From DATEDA01 sp963827595 (GTDB lineage Bacteria > Pseudomonadota > Gammaproteobacteria > Burkholderiales > SG8-39): a stretch of 64,000 nt of DNA. Under the pieces are notes generated by a model. It worked only from the letters and a program-made list of their open reading frames with translations, made no database searches and was not told the DNA's origin. Position 1 is the stretch's first letter; each line of letters opens with the position of its first letter. A program made the translations under genes and the position numbers. Shown piece after piece: positions 34,153 to 42,988 of this stretch. Location of the stretch: NCBI GenBank assembly GCA_963827595.1, contig CAWHBT010000006.1, forward strand, positions 62,001 through 126,000, in the 5' to 3' direction.

Positions 34153-35278
34153 CGCGCTCACGACCGCCCTGCTCGCCGTGCTCGTCCTCGGCGGCGCATG
34201 GTGGTTCTTCACGAACTTCGAGCGGGTCCCCACCCGGGAATGGGTCGGGTACCAGGGCGAAGCGCGCCGGAACAGTTTCCTCGCCGCCGAGCGTCTGCTG
34301 GCGCGGATGGGCGTGCCCGTGCGTCACGTGAAGGCACCGGGCGAGCTGCGCGAGCTGCCCCCGAACGGCACGCTCATCCTGCCCGACCGGCGCGACTCGA
34401 TCGCACCGGACGAGCGCCGGCGGCTGCTCGCCTGGGTCGAGGCCGGCGGACACCTCATCGTCGAGGACGAGGACCGCCGGCGACCCGACCCGATGCTCGA
34501 CGCGCTCGGCGTGAAGCGGCAGCCGACGCAGCCCCCCGCCCCCGGGGGCCTGCTCGAAGTCGAGCTGCCGCACGCGCCGGCACCGATGAAGGTCCAGATG
34601 CACGCGGTGCAGACCCTCGAGGCGCCGCAGGCCCAACTCAGCATCCGCGGCAAGGGCGCGACGCACCTCGTGCACTTCGCCCGCGGCCGCGGACAGGTCA
34701 CGGTGTTGAACGACCTCGCTTTCCTGCGGAACGGCGCAGTCGGCGCCAACGACCACGCGGAGTTCCTCTGGCAGCTGGTGCGCTTTCAGCCCGGGACGGC
34801 GGCGGTGTTCGTGTTCGACAACCCGCAGAAGCTCTCGCTCACCGGCTGGCTCGTCGACAACGCCTGGCCGGCCCTCGCGGCCGCCGCCGGCGTGCTCGCG
34901 CTCTGGCTGTGGCACATCGCGCCGCGCTTCGGTCCCCGCGTGCCCGACCCCGAGCCGGCGCGCCGGCGCCTCCTCGATCACCTGCGCGCGAGCGGCCGGT
35001 TCCAGTGGTCAACGGGCGGCGCGGCGACGCTCGCCGAGAGCGCGCGCGAGGCGGCGCTCCGGCGCGTGGCGCGCGCGCAGGCCGACTTCGCGGGCCTCGG
35101 CGGACGCGAGCGGGAGGAGCGGCTGAACCAGAGCTTCGGGCTCACCGCCGAGGAGGCTCGGCGCGTGCTGCGGCCCGCGCCGAGCCTCGCGATCCACGAC
35201 TTCGTGACCGGGATGCGCGTGTTCCAGCGCATCCACGAGCGGCTGTCCAGCCGCGCCAAGGGAAAGGAAAAACGATGA
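34142..35278 (+). CDS. DUF4350-domain membrane protein
   Basis: 378 residues from ATG 34142. One N-terminal helix (ALTTALLAVLVLGGAWWFF), then the DUF4350 region: GEARRNSFLAAERLLARMG, PNGTLILPDRRDSIAPDERR, WVEAGGHLIVEDED. A second helix near 245-260 is followed by LDHLRASGRFQWSTGG, typical of the family. Predicted to face the periplasm. Its stop overlaps the MoxR start (ATGA). Confidence 0.9.
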   Translation: MSRPALTTALLAVLVLGGAWWFFTNFERVPTREWVGYQGEARRNSFLAAERLLARMGVPVRHVKAPGELRELPPNGTLILPDRRDSIAPDERRRLLAWVEAGGHLIVEDEDRRRPDPMLDALGVKRQPTQPPAPGGLLEVELPHAPAPMKVQMHAVQTLEAPQAQLSIRGKGATHLVHFARGRGQVTVLNDLAFLRNGAVGANDHAEFLWQLVRFQPGTAAVFVFDNPQKLSLTGWLVDNAWPALAAAAGVLALWLWHIAPRFGPRVPDPEPARRRLLDHLRASGRFQWSTGGAATLAESAREAALRRVARAQADFAGLGGREREERLNQSFGLTAEEARRVLRPAPSLAIHDFVTGMRVFQRIHERLSSRAKGKEKR

Positions 35279-36261
35279 ACGCTGTCCAGAAGATCCCCGC
35301 CGAGCAGCTCGACCAGGCGGTTAAGGTCGTCGCCGCGATGCGCGGTCAGATCGCACGCGCCATGGTCGGCCAGGCCGAGGTGGTCGAGCAGACGCTCGCG
35401 GCGCTGCTCGCCGGGGGCCACGTGCTGATCGAAGGGGTGCCGGGCCTCGGCAAGACGCTGCTCGTGCGCGCGCTCGCCAAGACCTTCGACGGGAAGTTCG
35501 CCCGCATCCAGTTCACGCCGGACCTGATGCCGGCCGACGTCACCGGGCACACGCTCTACGACCAGTCGACGGGCCAGTTCACCACCCGGCGCGGGCCGGT
35601 GTTCACGAACCTCCTGCTCGCCGACGAGATCAACCGGGCGCCCGCCAAGACGCAGGCGGCGCTGCTCGAGGTCATGCAGGAGGGCCAGGTCACGATCGAG
35701 GGCCGGCCGCACCCGCTCGACCCGCCGTTCATGGTGCTCGCGACCCAGAATCCGATCGAGCAGGAGGGCACCTACGCGCTGCCGGAGGCGCAGCTCGACC
35801 GGTTCCTGCTCAAGGTCCGCATCGACTACCCGCCGGCGACCGAGGAATCGGAGATGGTGCGGCAGGTCACGACCGGCCAGGTCGGCGACCGGCTGAACGT
35901 CGAGACCGTCGCGACGCTCATCAAGCCCGGGGCGGTGCTCGCGCTGCAGGCGATGGCCGCCGCGGTCCGGCTCGACGACAGCGTCCTCGACTACGCCGTG
36001 CGCATCGTGCGTGCGACGCGGACGTGGAACGGCGTGGCGGCCGGGGCCGGCCCGCGCGGCGGGATCGCGCTCGCCCGCGTGGTCCGTGCGGCCGCGCTCA
36101 TCGGGGGACGCGACTTCGTGACTCCCGACGACGTCAAGCGCATGGCGCCGCCCGCGCTGCGGCACCGGATCAGCCCCGCCCCCGAGCTCGAGATCGAGGG
36201 GCATTCGAGCGACACCATTCTCAAGTCGCTGCTCGAGAAGGTGGAGGCCCCGAGAGCCTGA
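35275..36261 (+). CDS. MoxR-family AAA+ ATPase
   Basis: 328 residues. Walker A GVPGLGKT at 54-61, Walker B LLADEINRAP (Asp117, Glu118), sensor-1 LATQNPIEQEGTYALPEAQLDRF, and arginine-rich lid. Starts within the ATGA overlap with DUF4350. MoxR ATPases act as chaperones for VWA/DUF58 proteins encoded next to them, here the following gene. Cytoplasmic. Confidence 0.96.
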   Translation: MNAVQKIPAEQLDQAVKVVAAMRGQIARAMVGQAEVVEQTLAALLAGGHVLIEGVPGLGKTLLVRALAKTFDGKFARIQFTPDLMPADVTGHTLYDQSTGQFTTRRGPVFTNLLLADEINRAPAKTQAALLEVMQEGQVTIEGRPHPLDPPFMVLATQNPIEQEGTYALPEAQLDRFLLKVRIDYPPATEESEMVRQVTTGQVGDRLNVETVATLIKPGAVLALQAMAAAVRLDDSVLDYAVRIVRATRTWNGVAAGAGPRGGIALARVVRAAALIGGRDFVTPDDVKRMAPPALRHRISPAPELEIEGHSSDTILKSLLEKVEAPRA

Positions 36262-37568
36262 TGCTGATCCCATCTCGTCGCCTGCTCTGGCTCGGGGGCG
36301 CGCTCGTGCTCTTCGCGGTGGCCGCCTCGGTCGTCCCGGAGCTCGCATACGCGTGGGTCGCGGCCGCGGTCCTGCTGCTCGGGTTCGCTGCGATCGACGC
36401 GGTCGCGGCGCTGCAGATCCGGCCGCCCGCGGCGCGGCGCGTCCTTCCGGGGTCGCTTGCGCTCGGCGTCGAGCACGAGGTCGGGCTCCGGTTCGCGAAC
36501 CGGACCGGCGCGCCGCTCGCCTGCGAGGTCCACGATCACTACCCCGCGACCACCGAGGTGCGGGGCATGCCGCAACCGGTCGCAGTGCCGGCGCACGGCT
36601 GGACGGAGATCCGCTACAGCGTGCGGCCGGTGATGCGAGGGGAGCTCGCGTTCGGCCTCGTCGAGGCGCGGCTCCACTCGCGCGGCGGGTTCTGGCGCGT
36701 GCGGCGCTGGCTCGGGGAGCGGAGCTCGACCCGCGTTTATCCGAACTTCGCCGCGCTGACGAAGTTCGCCCTGCTCGCCACCGATCACCGGCTGTCGCAG
36801 ATCGGCGTGTTGCAGCGCCGGCGGCGGGGTGAAGGGCTCGACTTTCACCAGCTGCGCGAGTATCGGGAGGGCGACGCCCAGCGGAGCATCGACTGGAAGG
36901 CGACCTCGCGGATGCGCCGGCTCATCTCGCGCGAATACCAGGACGAGCGCGACCAGCAGGTGGTGCTGCTGATCGATTGCGGGCGGCGGATGGGCGCGCA
37001 GGACGACGAGCTCGCGCACTTCGACTACGTGCTGAACGCGGCCCTGCTGCTCGCGTATGTCAGCCTGCGCCAGGGCGACGCCGTCGGCTTCCTGGCCATG
37101 GCCGGCGAGCCGCGGTGGTTCGCGCCGCGGAAGGCGGGGGCGACCGTCAACCTGATCCTGAACCGCGTGTACGACCTGCACCCGACGCTCAAGACCACCG
37201 ACTACTACAGCGCGGCGCTCGAGCTGATGAAGCGGCTGCGCAAGCGCGCGCTGGTGGTGATCCTCTCCAACCTCCGCGACGAGGACGACGACACGCTCGC
37301 ACCGGCGCTGCGGCTCCTGCAATCGCGCCACCTCGTGCTGTTCGCGTCGCTGCGCGAAGGCATCCTGTCGCGCGCGCTGGCGGCCCGGGTCGACAGCTTC
37401 GACCGGGCGCTCACCCACGCCGCGACCGCCGAATACCTCCAGCGGCGGGAGCTCGCTTTCCGGCGGCTCGAACGCGGCGGCGCGGTGTGCCTCGATGTGG
37501 AGCCCGCGGAGCTGCCGATCGCGCTCGTGAACCGCTACATCGATCTCAAGCGGAGCGGGCGGCTCTAG
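36261..37568 (+). CDS. DUF58-domain protein (vWA-like, MoxR partner)
   Basis: 435 residues from ATG 36261, overlapping the MoxR stop (TGATG). Two N-terminal helices, an immunoglobulin-like region, then the DUF58 core: GLDFHQLREYREGDAQRSID, WKATSRMRRLISREYQDERD, VVLLIDCGRRMGAQ. The last segment is the vWA-like MIDAS-type site. Ends the RDD-to-DUF58 operon. The cluster as a whole is widespread; proposed roles include envelope stress and cell-wall integrity. Confidence 0.94.
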   Translation: MLIPSRRLLWLGGALVLFAVAASVVPELAYAWVAAAVLLLGFAAIDAVAALQIRPPAARRVLPGSLALGVEHEVGLRFANRTGAPLACEVHDHYPATTEVRGMPQPVAVPAHGWTEIRYSVRPVMRGELAFGLVEARLHSRGGFWRVRRWLGERSSTRVYPNFAALTKFALLATDHRLSQIGVLQRRRRGEGLDFHQLREYREGDAQRSIDWKATSRMRRLISREYQDERDQQVVLLIDCGRRMGAQDDELAHFDYVLNAALLLAYVSLRQGDAVGFLAMAGEPRWFAPRKAGATVNLILNRVYDLHPTLKTTDYYSAALELMKRLRKRALVVILSNLRDEDDDTLAPALRLLQSRHLVLFASLREGILSRALAARVDSFDRALTHAATAEYLQRRELAFRRLERGGAVCLDVEPAELPIALVNRYIDLKRSGRL

Positions 37569-37621
37569 CCGGCGCTTGCGGGGCTAGAATCCCCGGCAGT
37601 CAGGCCGCAGCGGAGCCCGCC

Positions 37622-38545
37622 ATGCCCCTTCCCTCCCACGCCGCAGTGCTCGGCGGCGGCACGATGGGCGCCGACGTCGCGGCGATCTTCCTCGCGGGTG
37701 GCTGGCGCGTGGCGGTGGTCGAGCCGAAACGCGCCCGCTGGCCGGCCCTGCAGGAGCGCATCGCAAAGGCATGCGGGCAGCTTGGCGCCGTGCCCGACCC
37801 CGCCCGCCTGGCCGTCCTCGGCGCTCTCGCCGAGGCATCGTGGCCGGAGCTCTCGCTCGCGATCGAGTGCGTGCCCGAGAGCCTGGCTCTGAAGCAGTCA
37901 GTGTTCGCCGAGCTGGAGCGGTTCGCCCGGCCCGACACCCCGCTCGCGAGCAACTCGTCGAGCTTCCCCATCAGCGAGATCGGCCGGGGGCTCGCCACCG
38001 CGCGCCGGATGCTCGGGCTGCACTTCTTCATGCCGGCGCACCTCGTCCCGTGCGTGGAGGTCATCCGGGGTGAAGCGACCGACCCGGCGGTCTGCGAGGC
38101 GGTTGCGGGGACGATGCGCGACCTCGGCAAGGTGCCGGTCCAGGTGCGGAAGGACATCCCCGGGTTCCTGGCGAACCGTCTGCAGCACGCACTCATGCGC
38201 GAGGCGTTCGCGCTGATCGAGCAGGGTCTCGCCTCCCCCGAGGACGTCGACAACGCCGTCCGGTTCGGCTTCGGCTTTCGCTACCTCGCGGCCGGTCCGA
38301 TCCTGCAGAAGGACCTGTCGGGTTTGGACGTCCATGCCGCGGCCGCAACGACCATGTACCACACCCTCGCGAACGACCAGGCGCCGCCGGCCTGCCTCCG
38401 CGACCGCGTCGCCCAAGGCAAGCTGGGGGTGAAGACCGGCGAGGGGTTCTATAAGTGGGACGCGGAGCGCGCCGTAGGTGCTCAGGCCCGCTATGAACGA
38501 GCGCTCACTGACGCACTCGCGATTCTGAAGCGGGACGCGCGTTAG
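37622..38545 (+). CDS. 3-hydroxyacyl-CoA dehydrogenase, NAD-binding type
   Basis: 307 residues. GGGTMGADVAAIF Rossmann motif (family usually GAGxMG), ECVPESLALKQ, SNSSSFPISEI, the catalytic histidine in GLHFFMPAHLVPCVEV, and DIPGFLANRLQHALMREA with the C-terminal dimerisation domain. Oxidises a 3-hydroxyacyl-CoA or related 3-hydroxy acid. The ending GVKTGEGFYKWD is typical. No beta-oxidation operon surrounds it. Confidence 0.93.
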   Translation: MPLPSHAAVLGGGTMGADVAAIFLAGGWRVAVVEPKRARWPALQERIAKACGQLGAVPDPARLAVLGALAEASWPELSLAIECVPESLALKQSVFAELERFARPDTPLASNSSSFPISEIGRGLATARRMLGLHFFMPAHLVPCVEVIRGEATDPAVCEAVAGTMRDLGKVPVQVRKDIPGFLANRLQHALMREAFALIEQGLASPEDVDNAVRFGFGFRYLAAGPILQKDLSGLDVHAAAATTMYHTLANDQAPPACLRDRVAQGKLGVKTGEGFYKWDAERAVGAQARYERALTDALAILKRDAR

Positions 38546-38557
38546 CGGCGGTGCAGC

Positions 38558-38588
38558 GCCGTCTATGCTGCTACGCGGCATAGACGGC
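38558..38588. repeat. 11-bp-arm hairpin in the spacer before the rhodanese fusion gene
   Basis: GCCGTCTATGC at 38558-38568 pairs perfectly with GCATAGACGGC at 38578-38588. Outer bases GCAGC (38553-38557) and GCTGC (38593-38597) can extend it past a bulge. No T-run follows, so it is either a weak terminator of the dehydrogenase gene or a regulatory structure. Confidence 0.5.
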
Positions 38589-38744
38589 CGTCGCTGCAGC
38601 CCGACACATCAAATAATGTAACGTGTGTCCTGGAGGCCTTGGCGAGCGCCTAGAATCCCTTGCACAAGGGACCGGTGTCGGCGAGGGGGTCGGCACCACC
38701 AAGGCTCCCATTCAACAACAACAACCACACCGCAGGCGGACACC

Positions 38745-39962
38745 ATGCGCAGGCTTCTTGTCGTTTCCTTCGCCGTCACCGGCGTCGCGGCTGCGGTCGC
38801 CTTGCCAGTCGCCGCCCAGCCACTCAAGGTCAGCATCTCCGGCGAGCCCCGCGAGGAGATCAGCACCGCCGCCTTCATGGACCGCTACAGCACGCTCGCG
38901 ACCTACGTTGGCGCCGCCACGGGCTCCGGCATCCGCCTGAGCTTCGGGCGGGATCTCACTCGCGAGCTCCAGCGCACCCGGTCCCGGGGCTACGACCTCA
39001 TGATTGGGCCGGCGCACGTGATCGGCAGCGCGATCCGCTACGGCTACGAGCCGGTAGCCCGGTTCCCGGGCGAGGAGCGCGCGGTGTTCATCGCGAGCGA
39101 AGCGAGCAAGGTGACCTCGCTCCAGGAGGCCAGCGGCAAGCGCCTCGCGCTCCCGCCCGCCGACTCGCTGGCGACCTACCTGGCCCGTGGCGAGCTCAAC
39201 GCCCGCGGGGTCCAGACGAATGATTATTTCAAGGAAATCAAGGAGTTCCGTTTTCACGAAGCGGCGCTGCTCGCGCTCGAGTTCGGGCAGGCGGACGTCG
39301 CGGTCGCCGACCGGCGGGTCGCGGAGGAGTGGCTGGCGCGCAACAAGGGCCGGGTCCTCCTCGAGACCCGGGCCGCGCCGATGACCGGGATCGCCGTGCT
39401 GAGCACCCTGGATCGGGCGACGAAGGACCGGATCCGTTCGGCCTTCCTCGCGCCGAATGCGAAGACCGTCGCCTCGGTGGACTTCGCCGGTCTCGACGTT
39501 CGCCGGATGCAGCCGATCTCGGCGAAAGAGTACGACTACGTGTCGACACTCGGCTACTTCACGCCGCGGGTCCTGGACGGCGTCCAGATCGTGGGCGCCG
39601 AGGAGGTCGCGGGCCTGATGCGGAAGGGAGTCCCGGTCTACGACACGCGCTCCGAGGAGGAGTACCGCGAGCGGCACATTCGCGGCGCGCGCTGGCTGCC
39701 GTACAGCGAGAAGAGCACCAAAGAGGTCGGCTTCGACCCGACCAAGGACGCCTTCGACGTCGTCCGCGCCAGTGACAACAAGGACGCGCCGGTGATCTTC
39801 GCCTGCAACGGCGCGGAGTGCTGGAAAAGCTACAAGTCGTGCGTCGCGGCGGTCAAGGCAGGCTACAAGCAGGTCTACTGGTTCCGCGGCGGGTTCCCGG
39901 AGTGGGTGGCGCGGGGCTACCCGGTCGAGTCGGTCCCGTCGAACGTCGTCCTGACACGCTAG
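38745..39962 (+). CDS. PhnD-type periplasmic binding domain fused to a C-terminal rhodanese domain
   Basis: 405 residues from ATG 38745. Signal peptide MRRLLVVSFAVTGVAAAVAL. Residues about 25-265 look like a phosphate/phosphonate-type binding protein: LTRELQRTRSRGYDLMIGPA, VTSLQEASGKRLALPPADS, ELNARGVQTNDYF, ALEFGQADVAVADRR. Residues about 285-395 are a rhodanese domain: VYDTRSEEEYRERHIRGARW and the Cys loop FACNGAECWKSYKS, then YWFRGGFPEWVARGYP. Predicted periplasmic or membrane-proximal. The two domains are well known singly; the fusion suggests sulfur- or redox-linked sensing. No permease is adjacent. Confidence 0.88.
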   Translation: MRRLLVVSFAVTGVAAAVALPVAAQPLKVSISGEPREEISTAAFMDRYSTLATYVGAATGSGIRLSFGRDLTRELQRTRSRGYDLMIGPAHVIGSAIRYGYEPVARFPGEERAVFIASEASKVTSLQEASGKRLALPPADSLATYLARGELNARGVQTNDYFKEIKEFRFHEAALLALEFGQADVAVADRRVAEEWLARNKGRVLLETRAAPMTGIAVLSTLDRATKDRIRSAFLAPNAKTVASVDFAGLDVRRMQPISAKEYDYVSTLGYFTPRVLDGVQIVGAEEVAGLMRKGVPVYDTRSEEEYRERHIRGARWLPYSEKSTKEVGFDPTKDAFDVVRASDNKDAPVIFACNGAECWKSYKSCVAAVKAGYKQVYWFRGGFPEWVARGYPVESVPSNVVLTR

Positions 39963-39968
39963 CAGCGT

Positions 39969-41999
39969 TCACTTCAAGATCCCGTACAGATCGCTGTAGT
40001 CGTCGGTCCACACCCGGATCGAACGGTCCGTCTCGAGCGGATCGGCGACCCCCTTGAGCGGTTCCCGCGCGAAGACGTCCGGTGCATCGGTGAACAGCAC
40101 CCAGGTGGTGCCGTACGTGCCACGGTCGGAGTCGCTCTCGTCGTCCACGATCCGCGCGGTCTTCCCGAACCTCGCGGCCGCCTCCTTCAGCACCGGTTTC
40201 AGGTCGAGGTACCGGTTCGAGATGTGCACCGCGAGGATGCCGCCCGGCTTCAGGTGACGGAAGTACACCTCGAACGCCTCGGCGGTCAGGAGGTGCACCG
40301 GAATCGAGTCGCTCGAGAACGCGTCGACCGCGAGCAGGTCGAAGCCCTGTGCCGGCTCGCGCTCGAGTGAGAGCCGCGCGTCGCCCAGCACGATCTCGAG
40401 CCGCGCCTTGGTGTCCGCGAGATACGTGAACTCGCGCAGCGCGAGCTCGATGACCTGCGGATTGATCTCGTAGATGCGGACCGCGTCCCCGGCCCGGCCG
40501 TAGGCGGCGAGCGTCCCGGCGCCGAGCCCGATCACGCCGATCCGCACCGGTCCCGCGGCGCGGAGCGCCTCGATGGCGCGTCCCACGCCCGAGGTCTCGC
40601 CGTAGTACGTCGTCGGCCACTCGCGCCGCGACGGGTCGCGGAACTGCTTGCCGTGCGTGATCGTGCCGTGGGTGAGGACGCGCGACGCGTCGAGGCCGCT
40701 GCCGGAGTCGGACACGCGGAGCGCGGCGTAGAAGTTGCGCGCGAGGACGCGCGTTCCGGAGGCGAGGTCGGCGTAGATCCACGCGAGCGCCGCGGCGAGC
40801 CCGCCGGCGAACAGGGCGGTGCCGACGACGGCGGCCCGCAACGCCGCCGGGAAGCGAAAACCGGCGCGATCGCCGGCGATCACCAGCGCGACGAGGATCG
40901 CGGTGGCGACCATGCCGACCGGCAGCTCGTAGAGGTCCGGAAAGACCCGCGGCGCGACCAGCCCGACGAACGCGCCGCCCAGCGCGCCGCCGACCGCGAT
41001 CGCGACGTAGAACGCGGTGAGATGGCGGGGATGCGGCTTCAGGCGCGCGAGCTCCCCGTGGCACACCATGCACGCGACGAACAGCGTCGCGCCGTAGAGG
41101 GGGATCATCAGCCACAGCTGCGGGTTGTGATAGTCGCGGTGGAGCGTCACGCATACGCCGACGAATCCGGCCGCGGCGAGCGGCAGATAGTACCGGCGCT
41201 GGTACCAGCCCCGGCCCTCGAAGCAGAGGATGAACGACAGCAGGTAGAGCGCGAGCGGCAGCACCCACAGGAACGGAATCGGCGCGACGTTCTGCGACAG
41301 GTGGCTCGTGACGGCGAGCAGCAGGACCGACGCGCCGGCCGCGAGGCCGGCCCACAGGGCGTAGCTCCCGAGCCGCGGGGGCACGGCGGGTGCGTCGTCG
41401 ACGCCTGGGCGCACCTCGGCGGGCAGCACCCGTGCCTGCCACGCGAGCGCTCCGCACACTGCCGCGAACGCGACGAACGCGGCCGACCAGCCGAGCGCCT
41501 GCCAGCGCGTCGGCAGCCACGGCTCGACGACGAACGGATAGCTGACGAGCGCGAGCATCGAGCCCAGGTTCGAGAGCGCGTAGAGGCGATACGGCATCGC
41601 GCCGGCCCGCGCCCGCGCGTACCACGCCTGCACGAGCGGGCTCGTCGTCGCGAGCAGGAAGTACGGAAGGCCGACGCTCGCCGCGAGGAGCCCGAGAATG
41701 CGGAAGCTCGGGTCCGCCTCGCCGACCGGTTTCCAGGTCGCGTCCGGCAGGATCGGGAGCGCCGCGACTGCGGCCGCCAGCATGGCGATGTGCGCGACGC
41801 TCTGTGCGCGCGAACTCAAGCCCCGGATCAGCCAGTGCGCGTAGAGATAGCCGCCGACGAGCAGGAGCTGGAAGAACAGCACGCACACCGTCCAGACCGC
41901 GGCCGAGCCGCCGAACCACGGCAGGATCATCTTGGCGATGATCGGCTGCACCTGGAACAGCAGGAACGCCGAGAGGAGGATGGTGATCGCGTACAGCAT
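39969..41999 (-). CDS. Fused membrane (MFS-like) / spermidine synthase-like protein
   Basis: 676 residues. About twelve to fourteen helices over the first 420 residues, starting with FLLFQVQPIIAKMILPWFGG, the family signature. A class I methyltransferase-like domain follows: RIGVIGLGAGTLAAYGRAGD, YEINPQVIELA, VLGDARLSLE, LAVDAFSSDSIPVHLLT. These proteins resemble spermidine synthase but lack a proven aminopropyl transfer role. Convergent with the rhodanese fusion; ends 6 bases after it. Confidence 0.93.
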   Translation of the reverse strand: MLYAITILLSAFLLFQVQPIIAKMILPWFGGSAAVWTVCVLFFQLLLVGGYLYAHWLIRGLSSRAQSVAHIAMLAAAVAALPILPDATWKPVGEADPSFRILGLLAASVGLPYFLLATTSPLVQAWYARARAGAMPYRLYALSNLGSMLALVSYPFVVEPWLPTRWQALGWSAAFVAFAAVCGALAWQARVLPAEVRPGVDDAPAVPPRLGSYALWAGLAAGASVLLLAVTSHLSQNVAPIPFLWVLPLALYLLSFILCFEGRGWYQRRYYLPLAAAGFVGVCVTLHRDYHNPQLWLMIPLYGATLFVACMVCHGELARLKPHPRHLTAFYVAIAVGGALGGAFVGLVAPRVFPDLYELPVGMVATAILVALVIAGDRAGFRFPAALRAAVVGTALFAGGLAAALAWIYADLASGTRVLARNFYAALRVSDSGSGLDASRVLTHGTITHGKQFRDPSRREWPTTYYGETSGVGRAIEALRAAGPVRIGVIGLGAGTLAAYGRAGDAVRIYEINPQVIELALREFTYLADTKARLEIVLGDARLSLEREPAQGFDLLAVDAFSSDSIPVHLLTAEAFEVYFRHLKPGGILAVHISNRYLDLKPVLKEAAARFGKTARIVDDESDSDRGTYGTTWVLFTDAPDVFAREPLKGVADPLETDRSIRVWTDDYSDLYGILK

Positions 42000-42051
42000 G
42001 GGGCGACGCGCCGACGCTGCTACCGGCGGGGCCAGCGGCTGCCCCGGACGC

Positions 42052-42974
42052 TCAGCCCTTGATCCCCGGCATGTCGAAGCCGGCGGCGACGAGGTCGCTC
42101 ACCAGCAGCGCGCGTTGCTCGAGCGTCAGCTCGACGAGCGGCGGACGCACGGTCTGCCAGTCCGATCATCGGCGTAGTGCGCGATCGTCGCCTTCAGCGC
42201 CGGGATCATCGAGACCTGCGACTGCAGGACCTGGCGGACCTTGTCGATGGCGGCCTGGAGCGAGTCCGCGTCCGGCGACTGCCAGTTGCGGTAGACCTTG
42301 TCGATGCCGTGCGGGTTGACGTTCGCGCCGGCGGTGATGCAGCCGGCGCCGCCGGCGCGCATCGTCCGCAGCAGGAACACCTCGCTCCCGGCGAAGACGT
42401 CGAAGCCCTGCTTCGCGAAGGCGTCGATCATCGCCTTGGTGTTGTTCCAGTCGCCGGAGCTGTCCTTCACGCCCGCAGTCGCCTGCGGATACGCCTTCAG
42501 GAGCCGCTCGATCAGCGCGAGCGTGATCGGCACCTGCGCGACCGGCGGGATGTGGTAGAGATAAAGCTGCAGCCGGTCATCTGCGACACGCTGGATGACC
42601 TCGCTGAAGTTGCGGAACAGCCCCTCGTCGGGCACACCCTTGTAGTAGAACGGCGGCAGCATCAGCACACCGGCGCAGCCGAGCTTCACCGCGTGCGCCG
42701 TGAGGCGCACCGACTCGGTGAGCGCGCACATGCCGGTGCCGGGCATCAGCTGCGACGCCGGCACGCCGCGCTCGACCAGCTGCTCGAGCAGCATCATCCG
42801 CTCGTCGGCGGCGAGCGAGTTCGCCTCGCTGTTCGTGCCGAACACCGCGAGCCCCGCGCAGCCATGCGCGAGCAGCCACTTGCAGTGGCGCACGAAGCGC
42901 TGCGGGTCGGGCGAATAGTCCGGCTTGAACGGCGTGACGACCGGCGAGAGCACGCCGCGGAGTCGTTGGGTCAT
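42052..42974 (-). CDS. Dihydrodipicolinate synthase-family aldolase, frameshifted near the 3' end
   Basis: DapA/NAL-family barrel: GVLSPVVTPFKPDYSPD, FGTNSEANSLAADER, LPPFYYKGVPDEG, the catalytic tyrosine in YLYHIPPVAQVP, and Schiff-base lysine in TAGVKDSSGDW. In frame the product ends early at 42126 after HYADDRTGRP. One base earlier the C-terminus resumes as DWQTVRPPLVELTLEQRALL and ends properly at 42052. So a single base, probably a C in GATC(C)GGACTGG, is missing near 42170. The gene lies 14 bases after the LysR gene on the same strand. A pyruvate-type aldolase or dehydratase acting on a sugar or aromatic acid is likely. Confidence 0.88.
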
Positions 42975-42988
42975 GGCGGGCGTTGGAA

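Noticed and set aside
32462..34981. 839-codon minus-strand frame opposite DUF4129/DUF4350
   Set aside because: Spans two real plus-strand genes with clear domains; highly charged antisense product without motifs.
37576..37591. TAGAAT boxes shortly before genes (also 10781 and 38651) as promoters
   Set aside because: No acceptable -35 element at 16-18 bases; the motif recurs but cannot be called a promoter from these cases.
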